A stretch of 64,000 bases of DNA from Methanomicrobiaceae archaeon (GCA_016926855.1 JAFGNT010000008.1:32326-96325); one strand, 5' to 3'; shown: positions 26,363-33,983, numbered from the stretch's first letter. A program made the numbers and translations. Notes: generated by a model not told the origin, from the letters alone.

Positions 26363-27243
26363 TTAGGTAACATCGACCCCTAACACCTTTTCGTGTAGCA
26401 TCAAATCCACAAGTTCCTCAAATAAATCTTTGCCTCTGTTGTTGTATCTCCACTCCATCTCCTTAATGTAGTAGAGAAACTTCTGTCTGGAGATTCCATG
26501 GTGTTTGATCAACCTCTCTTTAGCAAATGACCAGAATCCCTCAATCCCATTGATGTAGACCTTTCCTTGTTTGAACTTGTATCGGTGGTCGATGTTGAGA
26601 TGCTTGTAGCCACAGAACATGAGAGAATCGTATCCCTTCCACTTGTCGGTGTATACGATAACTTGTCGGTGTATACGATAGAACCTCTCCGTACCCGCTT
26701 TACGGTCTCGGTCATGAGACTCTCGGCAGAGACATTCTTTACAATGCTCACCGAAACCTTTCCTCCTCGCTCCAGGATCCCGAATACAATGGTCTTGCCT
26801 GCAGCTCCACGGCCTCGATTTCCCTTTCTCTTCCCTCCAAAATATGATTCATCTGCTTCCAATTCTCCTTTCAGGACATCATCAGCTATGGCGAGTTTCT
26901 CGACAATCACCCTCCGCAGGATGTCGTATGCCCGTAATGTAGTCTTGTAACTCAGATGTACATCCTGAGAGGCTTTCCTCGCCGAAACAGATAACTCGAA
27001 TAACTTGATCAGGGAGAGCCACTGTGACGGTGAGATTCTGAGAAGGGAGAACCGGGTTCCCTGGAGTGGCCAATAATCTCTCTTGCATCCTTTACATCTC
27101 AATCTCCATCTCTGGTAAAAATAGAATTCTGAGGATGAACAAGAGGGACAGGTCGTATTCCCACGTCTCTTCCAGAGATATTCAAGGGATAATCAGTCCT
27201 CAGAAACCAACTTGCCGATCTCCCGGAAATCCATATGATCCAT
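26363..27243 (-). pseudogene. IS1595-family transposase, two disabling mutations
   Basis: Reading from ATG 27243 the N terminus is short, then an in-frame TGA at 27195-27193 interrupts it. Downstream come a zinc-ribbon pair (C-P-S-C ... C-K-G-C), a helical region and the DDE core (E-A-D-E-S-Y-F-G-G-K-R-K-G; V-Y-T-D-K). A 20-base tandem duplication then shifts the frame. Removing one copy restores Y-T-D-K-W-K-G-Y-D-S-L, continuing to N-I-D-H-R-Y, G-I-E-G-F-W-S-F-A-K and the ISXO2-like end. Not functional as it stands. Confidence 0.9.
26641..26680. repeat. 20-bp tandem duplication inside the IS1595 transposase
   Basis: The same 20 bases (ACTTGTCGGTGTATACGATA) occur twice in immediate succession, 26641-26660 and 26661-26680. 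The unit is not a multiple of three, which explains the frameshift in the transposase gene. The copies are identical, suggesting a recent event or an assembly artefact. Confidence 0.97.
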
Positions 27244-27716
27244 GTTCACTTCCTAACTAAAGGTTAGGGGTGGAACTTACACAATCACCTTATTTTTTAT
27301 GCTGACTTCTGGTCCCCACGGGTAGCGTATACAAAGTGATGTAAAATTGAAGAGTCCCTGTATCCACTCTCAATTGGCAAATGGAGGAATACAGGGCAAT
27401 GGATCTAAAGGAAGTTGTACGTAATTACCTTACCGCTGATGAAGACGGCATGAAACAACTCCTCACCTGGTTCTTAAACGAGGTGCTGCAGGAGGAGGCA
27501 AATCAGCAGGCCGGAGCAGGGAGATACCGGAGGACCAGTTCAAGGAGAACCTATCGGAACGGTCATCGGGACAGGACATTAAAATCACGATATGGGGAAC
27601 TTGTCCTCAACAAACCTCAATTACGGGATCTACCATTTCAGACGAAAGTATTCGAGCGATACTCCCGGATCGAGAAGGCACTGGAGAATGCGATTCTCGA
27701 ATCATATCTGCAAGGA

Positions 27717-27748
27717 CGTTCGTCGAGAAAATCTCTGATTTTCGCTGA
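27717..27748. repeat. 32-bp palindromic insert 1 in the IS256 transposase
   Basis: Contains the perfect stem GAAAATC-TCT-GATTTTC (27727-27743, three-base loop). Its removal exactly restores the reading frame and the conserved G-V-S-T-R-K sequence, so it is an insertion and not ancestral. Confidence 0.75.
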
Positions 27749-28456
27749 GTGTCAACTCGAAAGATACAGGAGATCGTAGCGCATCTCGGGATCGAGCAGA
27801 TATCTCCCTCCTATGTCTCGAAGATCGCCGCTGACCTGGACCAGACAGTTCATCACTTCTTCTCCCGGCCGGTGGATACCTCCATCCCCTATCTCTTCGT
27901 CGATGCATCCTATTTCAAAATCAGAGACGGAGTACGGTATGTCAACAAGGCGCTCCTGGTGATTGCCGGAATACGGAGTGACGGATTCAGGGAGATCCTC
28001 AGTGCCAGGATCGCTGATTGCGAGGATGAACTGACCTGGGAGGATATGTTCTCGGACCTCAAGGAAAGAGGACTGACAAAAGCGGATCTGGTCATATCTG
28101 ACGGCCACCGGGGCATTCAGGCTGCAGCTGAAAAGGCATTCCATGGATCCAGCTGGCAGATGTGCCAGGTCCATTTCATCCGGGCGGTCCTCCGCAAACT
28201 CCCCAGGAAATTCCATAAAGAGATCGCACAACTCATCAAGGAATCTCTTGCCGATCATCGGAGACTCCAGGAATGTGCCGATGAACTCGATAGCAGAGGA
28301 TTCCCCAGAGCTGCCGATACCGTGGAACGATTCATCCCCGGATTGCTGAATTATCGAAGTGCTCCCCAGGAGCATTGGCGGAGAATCCGTACTACCAATC
28401 TCCTCGAACGAATCAACAAGGAACTGAAACGAAGATCCCGACCAATCGGAGCATTC

Positions 28457-28511
28457 CACACCTTTCCTTTGGAAAGGTGTTCTAACACCGCTTCAAAGAA
28501 GTGGTGTGTTC
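28457..28511. repeat. 55-bp twin-hairpin insert 2 in the IS256 transposase
   Basis: Two 10-bp stems with three-base loops stand back to back: ACACCTTTCC-TTT-GGAAAGGTGT (28458-28480) and ACACCGCTTC-AAA-GAAGTGGTGT with one G-T pair (28485-28507). TTCC occurs on both sides of the insert (28454-28457 and 28509-28512), as a short direct repeat would. Removing 55 bases restores the transposase frame. Confidence 0.8.
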
Positions 28512-28650
28512 CCGAATGACAATTCACTCCTCCGTCTCGCGGGAGCCATATTGATGGATATCAATGAGGAGTGGATCACAGGGCGGAAGTATTTATCTGG
28601 ATCAGAGGTGATGGTATGTCAGGATACGAGGGCAGAATTTACAGCAGATT

Positions 28651-29040
28651 AGGTACACTGCCTTTTTTACTAGAATAATAGCGTATCTGATAGATATCGC
28701 TATATTATTTATAATTGGAATATTTATTAACACAATTATTCTTAGAAACGATGATTATAGCATTAACATGTACGTGCAATATATGCTATATTTCTCTTAT
28801 TTCATTGGAATGGAACTTAGTTCTCTTCAGGCAACGATAGGAAAATTTCTGATGGGTTTGATTACTATTGATACATATGAAAAACGAATTTCATCCAAAA
28901 AAGCTTTAATCAGGGGGATAATAAAGGTCCCGCTATTCCCATTTTTTATGTTGATTCTCACTATTCCATTCACTGAAAAAAGGCAGGCAATACATGATAT
29001 GATCGCCAAGACCATCGTTATAAAAAAAGAATACTTATAG
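28651..29040 (+). pseudogene. RDD-family membrane protein, 5' truncated
   Basis: An open frame runs from the IS256 right end to the stop at 29040 and lacks a start codon. It reads R-Y-T-A-F-F-T-R-I-I-A-Y-L-I-D, the R..D pattern of the RDD family, then hydrophobic helices, then Q-A-T-I-G-K-F-L-M-G-L and T-E-K-R-Q-A-I-H-D-M-I-A-K-T. ATG 28768 could start a shorter product of 90 residues without the first helix. Very A/T-rich compared with all neighbours, so it is probably foreign. Likely cut off from its promoter by the IS256 copy. Confidence 0.75.
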
Positions 29041-29173
29041 ATTTTTTTGGGAATATTCAACCCTGAATGACAATTAGAACCAGCTTCTTGAAGGGCGGCA
29101 AAAGACCAATCTTACACGTAAAGTAAAACAACAACACTAATTATTTTCCCCCCGCATTCACCTTCAGGAACGG

Positions 29174-30217
29174 ATGGTGATGACTGCGAAAGGAGGGGGT
29201 GCGTGGGCCGACCCCGATGTGACGGGAGAACTTCCAACAGTTCTCAGGGAACGGCTAAAAAGCCTGGATACACAAATCAAACCCCATTCCGCTGTTGAAG
29301 ATGTAAAGGCGCTCCGTTTCCAGCGACTCCACCGCCTGTACACTGCTGCAGCGATCTTCTTTGGGACAATGGCCGTCGTACTCGTTATTGCGCAGGTTTC
29401 GGAAATACTGAGCGGGATTTGGCCGCTTTACACCGAGTTGGCGGCTGTAATTTGTGTCTTGATAATAATACTAGCAGGGAAAATCTCAGGCGTTCACGAG
29501 AAATGGCTTGTCTCCCGCCACAAGGCTGAGAGGCTGAACATGCTTTTCTACCGGTGCCTGATCGACAGTCTCCCCAACAAGCAGATCGAGAGTGAGATCA
29601 ATGCCATCCATTCTGTCGATAAGATTGGTGATATTTGGGAATGGATCCAGCAACGCGGGATCATGTGGAATCCTCCTGCAGACCCGACAGCAAAGGGCGT
29701 CTGCACTATTGTCACTTATTATCTCAGGACACGTCTTACCGATCAGATAGGATATTTTTCCCAAAGGAAAGTTGAGATCGAACGGTCGGACAAGTGGACG
29801 CGTCTCTTCCCAGCAGCCTTCTTCTTTTTTTCTCTCGGAGCAGCAATACTCCACATCCTCATCGATCTTACTATGACGGAGGGGACAGACCCCCATCTTT
29901 CGTCCGGAGCGAGGATAGGAGTCATTCTCGTCGTCTGTGCTGCAGCACTTCCGGCAATAGGGGCAGGAATGCGAACGTTCCGTGGAGCGAATGAGTTCGC
30001 CAGAAACAGGGTCCGTTACAGGCTCATTCTCGACCAATTGAAGACTAGAGATGCCTCTATTCGCTCTTTACGAAAAGAACATTGTATGACCAGAGAGAGA
30101 GATGACACAAGCGTCGTTCCCGCACTGATTGAAGAAATGCATGCTTCCGAGGAAATCCTCGAGTACGAACACCAGGAGTGGCTACGCCTGATGACGGATA
30201 CTGAATGGTTCGGGTGA
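29174..30217 (+). CDS. SLATT/DUF4231-like membrane protein (putative effector)
   Basis: 347 residues from ATG 29174 (ATG 29180 also possible); TATA-like CTAATTATTTT lies about 30 bases upstream. Two 2TM modules: helices about 55-74 and 84-102, then a helical arm with W-L-V-S-R-H-K-A-E-R-L (111-121); and helices about 211-231 and 246-263 preceded by Y-L-R-T-R-L-T-D-Q-I-G-Y-F (183-195) and followed by an R-N-R-V-R-Y-R-L-I-L helix. This resembles SLATT-type 2TM proteins, predicted membrane effectors in nucleotide-signalled conflict systems. Stop and next start are three bases apart, so it is co-translated with the protease. Family assignment is by pattern; no characterised homologue is claimed. 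Confidence 0.65.
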   Translation: MVMTAKGGGAWADPDVTGELPTVLRERLKSLDTQIKPHSAVEDVKALRFQRLHRLYTAAAIFFGTMAVVLVIAQVSEILSGIWPLYTELAAVICVLIIILAGKISGVHEKWLVSRHKAERLNMLFYRCLIDSLPNKQIESEINAIHSVDKIGDIWEWIQQRGIMWNPPADPTAKGVCTIVTYYLRTRLTDQIGYFSQRKVEIERSDKWTRLFPAAFFFFSLGAAILHILIDLTMTEGTDPHLSSGARIGVILVVCAAALPAIGAGMRTFRGANEFARNRVRYRLILDQLKTRDASIRSLRKEHCMTRERDDTSVVPALIEEMHASEEILEYEHQEWLRLMTDTEWFG

Positions 30218-30220
30218 GAG

Positions 30221-30889
30221 ATGGCCGAATGGATGTACATTCTTCTGCTTGCGGTCCCCCCGGGCCTCTTCTGGCTGTGGTTCTTCTACAGAAAGGATCG
30301 TTTTCGGCCTGAACCTCTCCGGATTGTTGCGGGGACCTTTCTGCTGGGAATGGTTGCAATCATTCCAGCGGCAGCAATCGAGATTCTGTTCCGGGAATTT
30401 CTTACCAAGGCAGAGCTAGCCGTTCTCGTAGCCCCGCCAATAGAGGAATGCGTAAAAATGGCTGCAGTTCTCATCTTCGCTTATCGCCATGCGGCATTCG
30501 ACGAACCAGTCGATGGAATCGTCTATGCAGTTGCCGCAGCCCTTGGGTTTGCAACAGTCGAGGATGCTTTATATATATCCGCCTCCTTTGCCGAATCGGC
30601 TGCTGGTGGAATCGCAGTTGCTGTCCTGCGTGGGCTCCTGAGTATGCCAGGCCACGCTCTCTGGGCAGCAATATGGGGATATGCACTAGGTCTGGTTAGG
30701 TTTGCGGACGGGAAGCATGCCGTCCGGACAGTTGGGCTATCGCTTCTCCTTGCAATAGCGCTTCACGCGCAGTTTAATTTTCTTCTTCTCAACGACTGGT
30801 GGGGCTTTGCTCTCGTTGTCCTCGTCGCAGTTCCGCTGACATGGGCCCTTGTTTCACAACGAATCGAGAGAGCCCTTATGGTCGAATAA
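30221..30889 (+). CDS. PrsW-like intramembrane metalloprotease
   Basis: 222 residues with about seven hydrophobic helices. PrsW motifs in order: A-P-P-I-E-E-C-V-K (Glu 75/76), D-G-I-V-Y-A...G-F-A-T-V-E-D (Glu 114), R-G-L-L-S-M-P-G-H (His 145) and H-A-Q-F-N (His 182, Asn 186), the expected metal-site set. PrsW-type proteases cleave membrane proteins, for example an anti-sigma factor in Bacillus. It starts three bases after the SLATT-like gene, so a joint role, with the partner as possible substrate, is plausible but inferred. Confidence 0.88.
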   Translation: MAEWMYILLLAVPPGLFWLWFFYRKDRFRPEPLRIVAGTFLLGMVAIIPAAAIEILFREFLTKAELAVLVAPPIEECVKMAAVLIFAYRHAAFDEPVDGIVYAVAAALGFATVEDALYISASFAESAAGGIAVAVLRGLLSMPGHALWAAIWGYALGLVRFADGKHAVRTVGLSLLLAIALHAQFNFLLLNDWWGFALVVLVAVPLTWALVSQRIERALMVE

Positions 30890-31177
30890 AAGCGGGAAAG
30901 GCCTTATCCACGGCATCCTGAACAATCGTGGTAGCCCGCCATATCACATAGAGCCGACTGCTTATTCGTACATCAGTGGAGAGAAGGTATCTGCAAAAAA
31001 TACGACGTCAAGGATAATCGCTTTAAAGAGGCAATGGACTCTCAATTGTCTTTTAATAAGATGGAGTGCTTCTTCTGCTGCTGATTCTGAATAAAAAGGA
31101 AGCCTAAAGTATAGGAAATAAAAAAGGGCATATATCCGCCCCTTTCCGGGCAAGAGTGTCTCAAGGTAGGGTCAACA
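30890..31177. other. intergenic stretch inside the membrane cassette
   Basis: 288 bases without a supportable gene between the protease and the RyR-domain gene. An A-rich tract (31090-31125) is followed by a TATA-like GGCATATATCC near 31130-31140, about 40-50 bases before the ATG at 31178. This could be a separate promoter for the third gene. Short open frames here have no recognisable sequence. Confidence 0.5.
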
Positions 31178-32980
31178 ATGGAACGAAGGGGATTCATTCA
31201 AAGGAAAGAAAGCTCTATTTTTGCTCGAACCTGCACATCGGCCTCACGATACCGGTGGTTCATCCTCATGACTCTCGCTGCCATAACCTTCGCAATGGGC
31301 TATTTCGGGCTTCAGGAGGCATATCGTGTAGCGGGACTCCCCATCTCAACCTTTACTCTCATCTATACAACTATGCAGCTTTTTGTCCTCGAGTCAAGCA
31401 TTTTCATTTCCAACCCGGGTCTTGAACTACAGGTTGCGCGGATTATCGCTCCTCTGCTTACCATATCGACGCTCATTTTCTTCCTTGCCACACATTTCCG
31501 TGACAATATCCGCCTGTTGTGTCTCAGAGTTGCAAGGGGCCATACGGTTGTATGTGGTCTGGGCCAGCTTGGATCTGTCATCTCCGATCTACTCATTGAA
31601 GCGGGGCATCGAGTTGTTGTAATAGAGAAAGATTCCACAAATCCCTACTGTCATGAAATAAACGCGAGGGGAGGGATGGTGATCAACGGTGATGCGACGA
31701 GCCTTTCTGTCCTGCAGGATGCACAGATCAAAAATGCCCGATACCTCTTTTGCGTACTCGGGGAAGACAGCATGAACGCTGGGACCGCCGCTGTGGCCCG
31801 CACGCTTATCGAAAAAGACGAAAAAGCGCCGCTTACATGCTTTATCCATGTTGTGGATCCCGAACTCCCGTTGGTACTCAGACAACATGAGTTAGAGAGT
31901 GGACGAGACGGCAAAATGCGTATAGAGATCTTTAATATATTCAGATCCGCCGGAATGGGGATTGTCCGAGTAGATTCTCCCTTCTTAATGATCGGGAGTG
32001 AAAAAATACCCCGCATCGTGGTTGTCGGGGGGGGGCGTGTAGGGGAGGCACTGATCGCCGCTGCAGCACGAATGTGGCGCAATGCGAGGAATAATGCCGG
32101 TGAGAAACTTCGTGTTACATTAGTAGACCGTGAAGCAGGGAAACGGGCTGATTTGATACGAATCCGCCATCCATCCATAAGTGCATCATGCGAGATTCTC
32201 CCCATTACCATGGACACGCATTCCGCGGAATTTTTCAGTACGCCATTCCTCTATGAAGACGGGGGACCCGCCGACGCAGTCTACATCTGCATTGGTGACG
32301 GGAACGGGGGTCTGGCAGCTGCCCTCAGAATCCGGGCACGCCTAAAGGAGACAGCCATTCCGGTTGTGGTCACCACGATGACCGATGTCGGGATGGCCTT
32401 TCTGTTAAGGGAGGAAAATGCCGATGAGCTTCCTTCCATCGCTATATTCCCCCTGATCAGTCGTAGTCGGGGACTTGACTCAATTATTGAGGCTACCCCG
32501 GAGATCATCGCCCGCGCCATTCACGAAAGATACCTGGTGATGAATTCGGAAGGACCTGTTCGCCGCCCCTGGGATGAACTGTCTGAGGAAATGCGGGAAT
32601 CAAATAGACGCCAAGCAGACGCTATTCTAGACAGGCTGGAAATGATTGGAGCACGGGTCGACTATATGCCCGAGGAAGATCCGGGAATATTCTCCTTTAC
32701 AGCTGAGGAAATTGAATTGCTCGCAGAAGCCGAACACAAACGCTGGATGAAAGAAAAGAAGGCAAATGGCTGGGATTACGGATTGGAGAGGAATGATAAG
32801 AAAAAGATCCATCCCTCGCTTATCCCTTATGAAAAGCTATCAGAGGAAGAGAAGGAGAAAGACAGAGAGGTGATAAAGCAGATCCCATTGCTCCTTTTAA
32901 GCGTGGATATGGCAATTACACGCGAGAATTTGCCCAATCCATCCGAAGAAACCCGTTATCCAATGAATAACACACGTTAA
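31178..32980 (+). CDS. membrane protein with two TrkA-N domains and a RyR domain
   Basis: 600 residues; AAGGTAGGG precedes the ATG. Three hydrophobic helices at about 26-46, 56-76 and 88-106, without a T-V-G-Y-G pore signature. Then a TrkA-N Rossmann domain with C-G-L-G-Q-L-G (126-132) and acidic strand end V-I-E-K-D, a second with V-V-G-G-G-R-V-G (282-289), a linker P-W-D-E-L...N-R-R-Q-A-D, and a C-terminal RyR domain (about 508-578: A-E-A-E-H-K-R-W, N-G-W-D-Y-G, H-P-S-L-I-P-Y-E-K-L). TrkA-N domains bind NAD or other nucleotides and gate transport; RyR domains are ligand-binding modules also found in prokaryotic conflict loci. Probably a ligand-gated membrane sensor or channel. Confidence 0.85.
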   Translation: MERRGFIQRKESSIFARTCTSASRYRWFILMTLAAITFAMGYFGLQEAYRVAGLPISTFTLIYTTMQLFVLESSIFISNPGLELQVARIIAPLLTISTLIFFLATHFRDNIRLLCLRVARGHTVVCGLGQLGSVISDLLIEAGHRVVVIEKDSTNPYCHEINARGGMVINGDATSLSVLQDAQIKNARYLFCVLGEDSMNAGTAAVARTLIEKDEKAPLTCFIHVVDPELPLVLRQHELESGRDGKMRIEIFNIFRSAGMGIVRVDSPFLMIGSEKIPRIVVVGGGRVGEALIAAAARMWRNARNNAGEKLRVTLVDREAGKRADLIRIRHPSISASCEILPITMDTHSAEFFSTPFLYEDGGPADAVYICIGDGNGGLAAALRIRARLKETAIPVVVTTMTDVGMAFLLREENADELPSIAIFPLISRSRGLDSIIEATPEIIARAIHERYLVMNSEGPVRRPWDELSEEMRESNRRQADAILDRLEMIGARVDYMPEEDPGIFSFTAEEIELLAEAEHKRWMKEKKANGWDYGLERNDKKKIHPSLIPYEKLSEEEKEKDREVIKQIPLLLLSVDMAITRENLPNPSEETRYPMNNTR

Positions 32981-33296
32981 TGTTGAAAAATCAGTGACGA
33001 GATTGAAACCGTGCATTTGGGATAAAATTGAAAAATTTACCATCTTTCTTAAAATCCCATTTTTTGTTATCTGGTTAGCAACCGGAGGAAGAGGTGCCGC
33101 CGGAGGGCGGTAGATCTGATATTTCTGGCGGCGTCCGCACTGCACCACTACTCAGCCGCCAGAAGTCTGCGGAAAGTAAAATATCGTTCGGTAGTCAAAA
33201 TTTCTTTCGTTGTAGAAAGGGAGAGCTGAAAAATCCTTTACAATTCTTTTCCCGGAGAACGGGAACGCCTGATCGCAGGTATCCCTGAAACGGTGC
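32981..33296. other. intergenic end of the island with a 10-bp inverted repeat
   Basis: No gene supported in this 316-base stretch. It contains a perfect 10-bp inverted repeat, TTCTGGCGGC (33123-33132) against GCCGCCAGAA (33155-33164), with a 22-base spacer, and A/T-rich runs on both sides. It could be a structured RNA, a protein-binding site or a relic of element excision. Confidence 0.5.
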
Positions 33297-33335
33297 ATGC
33301 GGGAACGGATCTTCAGGCAGTATGTTATTAGTGCG

Positions 33336-33881
33336 ATGAATACAACCGGATACTACGCATGCCGGTATACCAGACGCCCGGTACCCGGGGAAGGGATTAC
33401 CATCGCCTGTAAGTGCTGCCAGTGCGGCAGCTGCTGCTGCCATATGCAGGACGTCCACAGGGTTATCGAAGACTGTGGCGACTACACCTTTGTCATCCAC
33501 AACCACTATACGGGGGATGTGGACACAGTGCGGGTTGACCCGGACAAGATCGCCCTCTTTGAGGACAAAAGCAGCCTCGAGGGCCTGCCGGATGCATGCC
33601 GTTTCCTGAGATTTGATACCGCAGGAAAGGGATGGTGCACGGTCCACCTGACACGCCCCTACATCTGCCGCGAGTACTGCTGCTGGCGCCTCCTCATTCT
33701 TGATTCACGGGGGAAACGGGCCGGACGTGTGATGTATCAGACAATGTTCTTCCCTGATAATGACGACCTTGGACAGCTCTGGGAAGAGATGAAGCCGACA
33801 CTGGAGGGGCTGAGCGGTACGGAATGGGATGACACAGTGATCAGCATTCTCACGGCATCCGGTTACCGTGTCCGCCGGTAG
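33336..33881 (+). CDS. YkgJ-like cysteine-cluster protein, copy 1
   Basis: 181 residues from ATG 33336; ATG 33297 gives 13 more residues. It has the YkgJ-type cluster C-K-C-C-Q-C-G-S-C-C-C at about 23-33 and later cysteines in W-C-T-V-H, Y-I-C-R-E-Y-C-C-W-R. The family is thought to bind Zn or Fe-S; the biochemical role is unknown. Strongly similar to the gene at 62371-62898 through V-D-P-D-K-I-A-L-F-E-D and the identical end I-L-T-A-S-G-Y-R-V-R-R, hence paralogues. Confidence 0.8.
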   Translation: MNTTGYYACRYTRRPVPGEGITIACKCCQCGSCCCHMQDVHRVIEDCGDYTFVIHNHYTGDVDTVRVDPDKIALFEDKSSLEGLPDACRFLRFDTAGKGWCTVHLTRPYICREYCCWRLLILDSRGKRAGRVMYQTMFFPDNDDLGQLWEEMKPTLEGLSGTEWDDTVISILTASGYRVRR

Positions 33882-33950
33882 GTTTCCGGTGATGCCTGAT
33901 CCCGGAAAGCAGCGAAAACGCAGACAGCCGGCAGCACATTCTCCCCCAAC

Positions 33951-33960
33951 TATATATAAT
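33951..33960 (+). promoter_or_regulatory. TATA box of the potassium channel gene
   Basis: TATATATAAT centred about 28 bases before the ATG at 33984, predicting a leaderless or nearly leaderless transcript. No ribosome site precedes the ATG. Confidence 0.65.
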
Positions 33961-33983
33961 CCCCCGCCACCCAAACTCTCCCC

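Larger units (their letters stand above)
26357..27290 (-). mobile_element. IS1595-family insertion sequence, inactive copy
   Basis: About 934 bases. The ends carry imperfect inverted repeats of some 28 bases: AGGTGATTAGGTAA...ACCCCTAAC at 26357-26384, matched inversely by GTTAGGGGT...TTACACAATCACCT at 27263-27290. Inside is a single transposase gene on the minus strand with a frameshift and a nonsense codon. I see no clear 8-base target duplication at the borders (TTAATATT on the left, TATTTTTT on the right), so an old or rearranged insertion is likely. Confidence 0.8.
27336..28648 (+). mobile_element. IS256-family insertion sequence, inactive copy
   Basis: About 1.3 kb, the usual length for the family. 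Imperfect inverted ends can be recognised: left around 27336-27364 (TGTAAAATT ... CCCTGTATCC) and right around 28622-28648 (GGATACGAGGG ... AATTTACAGCA). It holds one mutator-type transposase gene, broken in two places by small insertions. It lies 45 bases from the IS1595 copy and its right end cuts into an RDD-family gene. Exact borders are approximate. Confidence 0.75.
27381..28652 (+). pseudogene. IS256 (mutator)-type transposase broken by two palindromic insertions
   Basis: Begins M-E-E-Y-R-A-M-D at 27381. The family regions are A-G-R-Y-R-R-T...R-N-G-H-R-D, L-E-N-A-I-L-E-S-Y-L-Q-G, F-V-D-A-S-Y-F-K-I-R, I-S-D-G-H-R-G-I and W-Q-M-C-Q-V-H-F. After Q-G a 32-base insert (27717-27748) breaks the frame; skipping it restores Q-G-V-S-T-R-K, the family consensus. 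After G-A-F a 55-base insert (28457-28511) breaks it again; skipping it restores P-N-D-N-S-L-L-R-L-A-G-A and the end at 28652. Both DDE-bearing parts are otherwise well preserved. Confidence 0.9.

Noticed and set aside
27193..27195. TGA read-through or selenocysteine in the IS1595 transposase
   Set aside because: Methanomicrobiales are not known for selenocysteine use in transposases, no SECIS-like structure was seen, and the gene has a second defect.
30890..31177. Possible small gene between the PrsW-like and RyR-domain genes
   Set aside because: All three forward frames were read; one has about 48 codons ending in several cysteines, but with no start codon signal and no similarity I can name.
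33094..33288. 64-codon frame between the island and the YkgJ-like gene
   Set aside because: Runs across a perfect inverted repeat and gives a composition-biased translation without a start signal.
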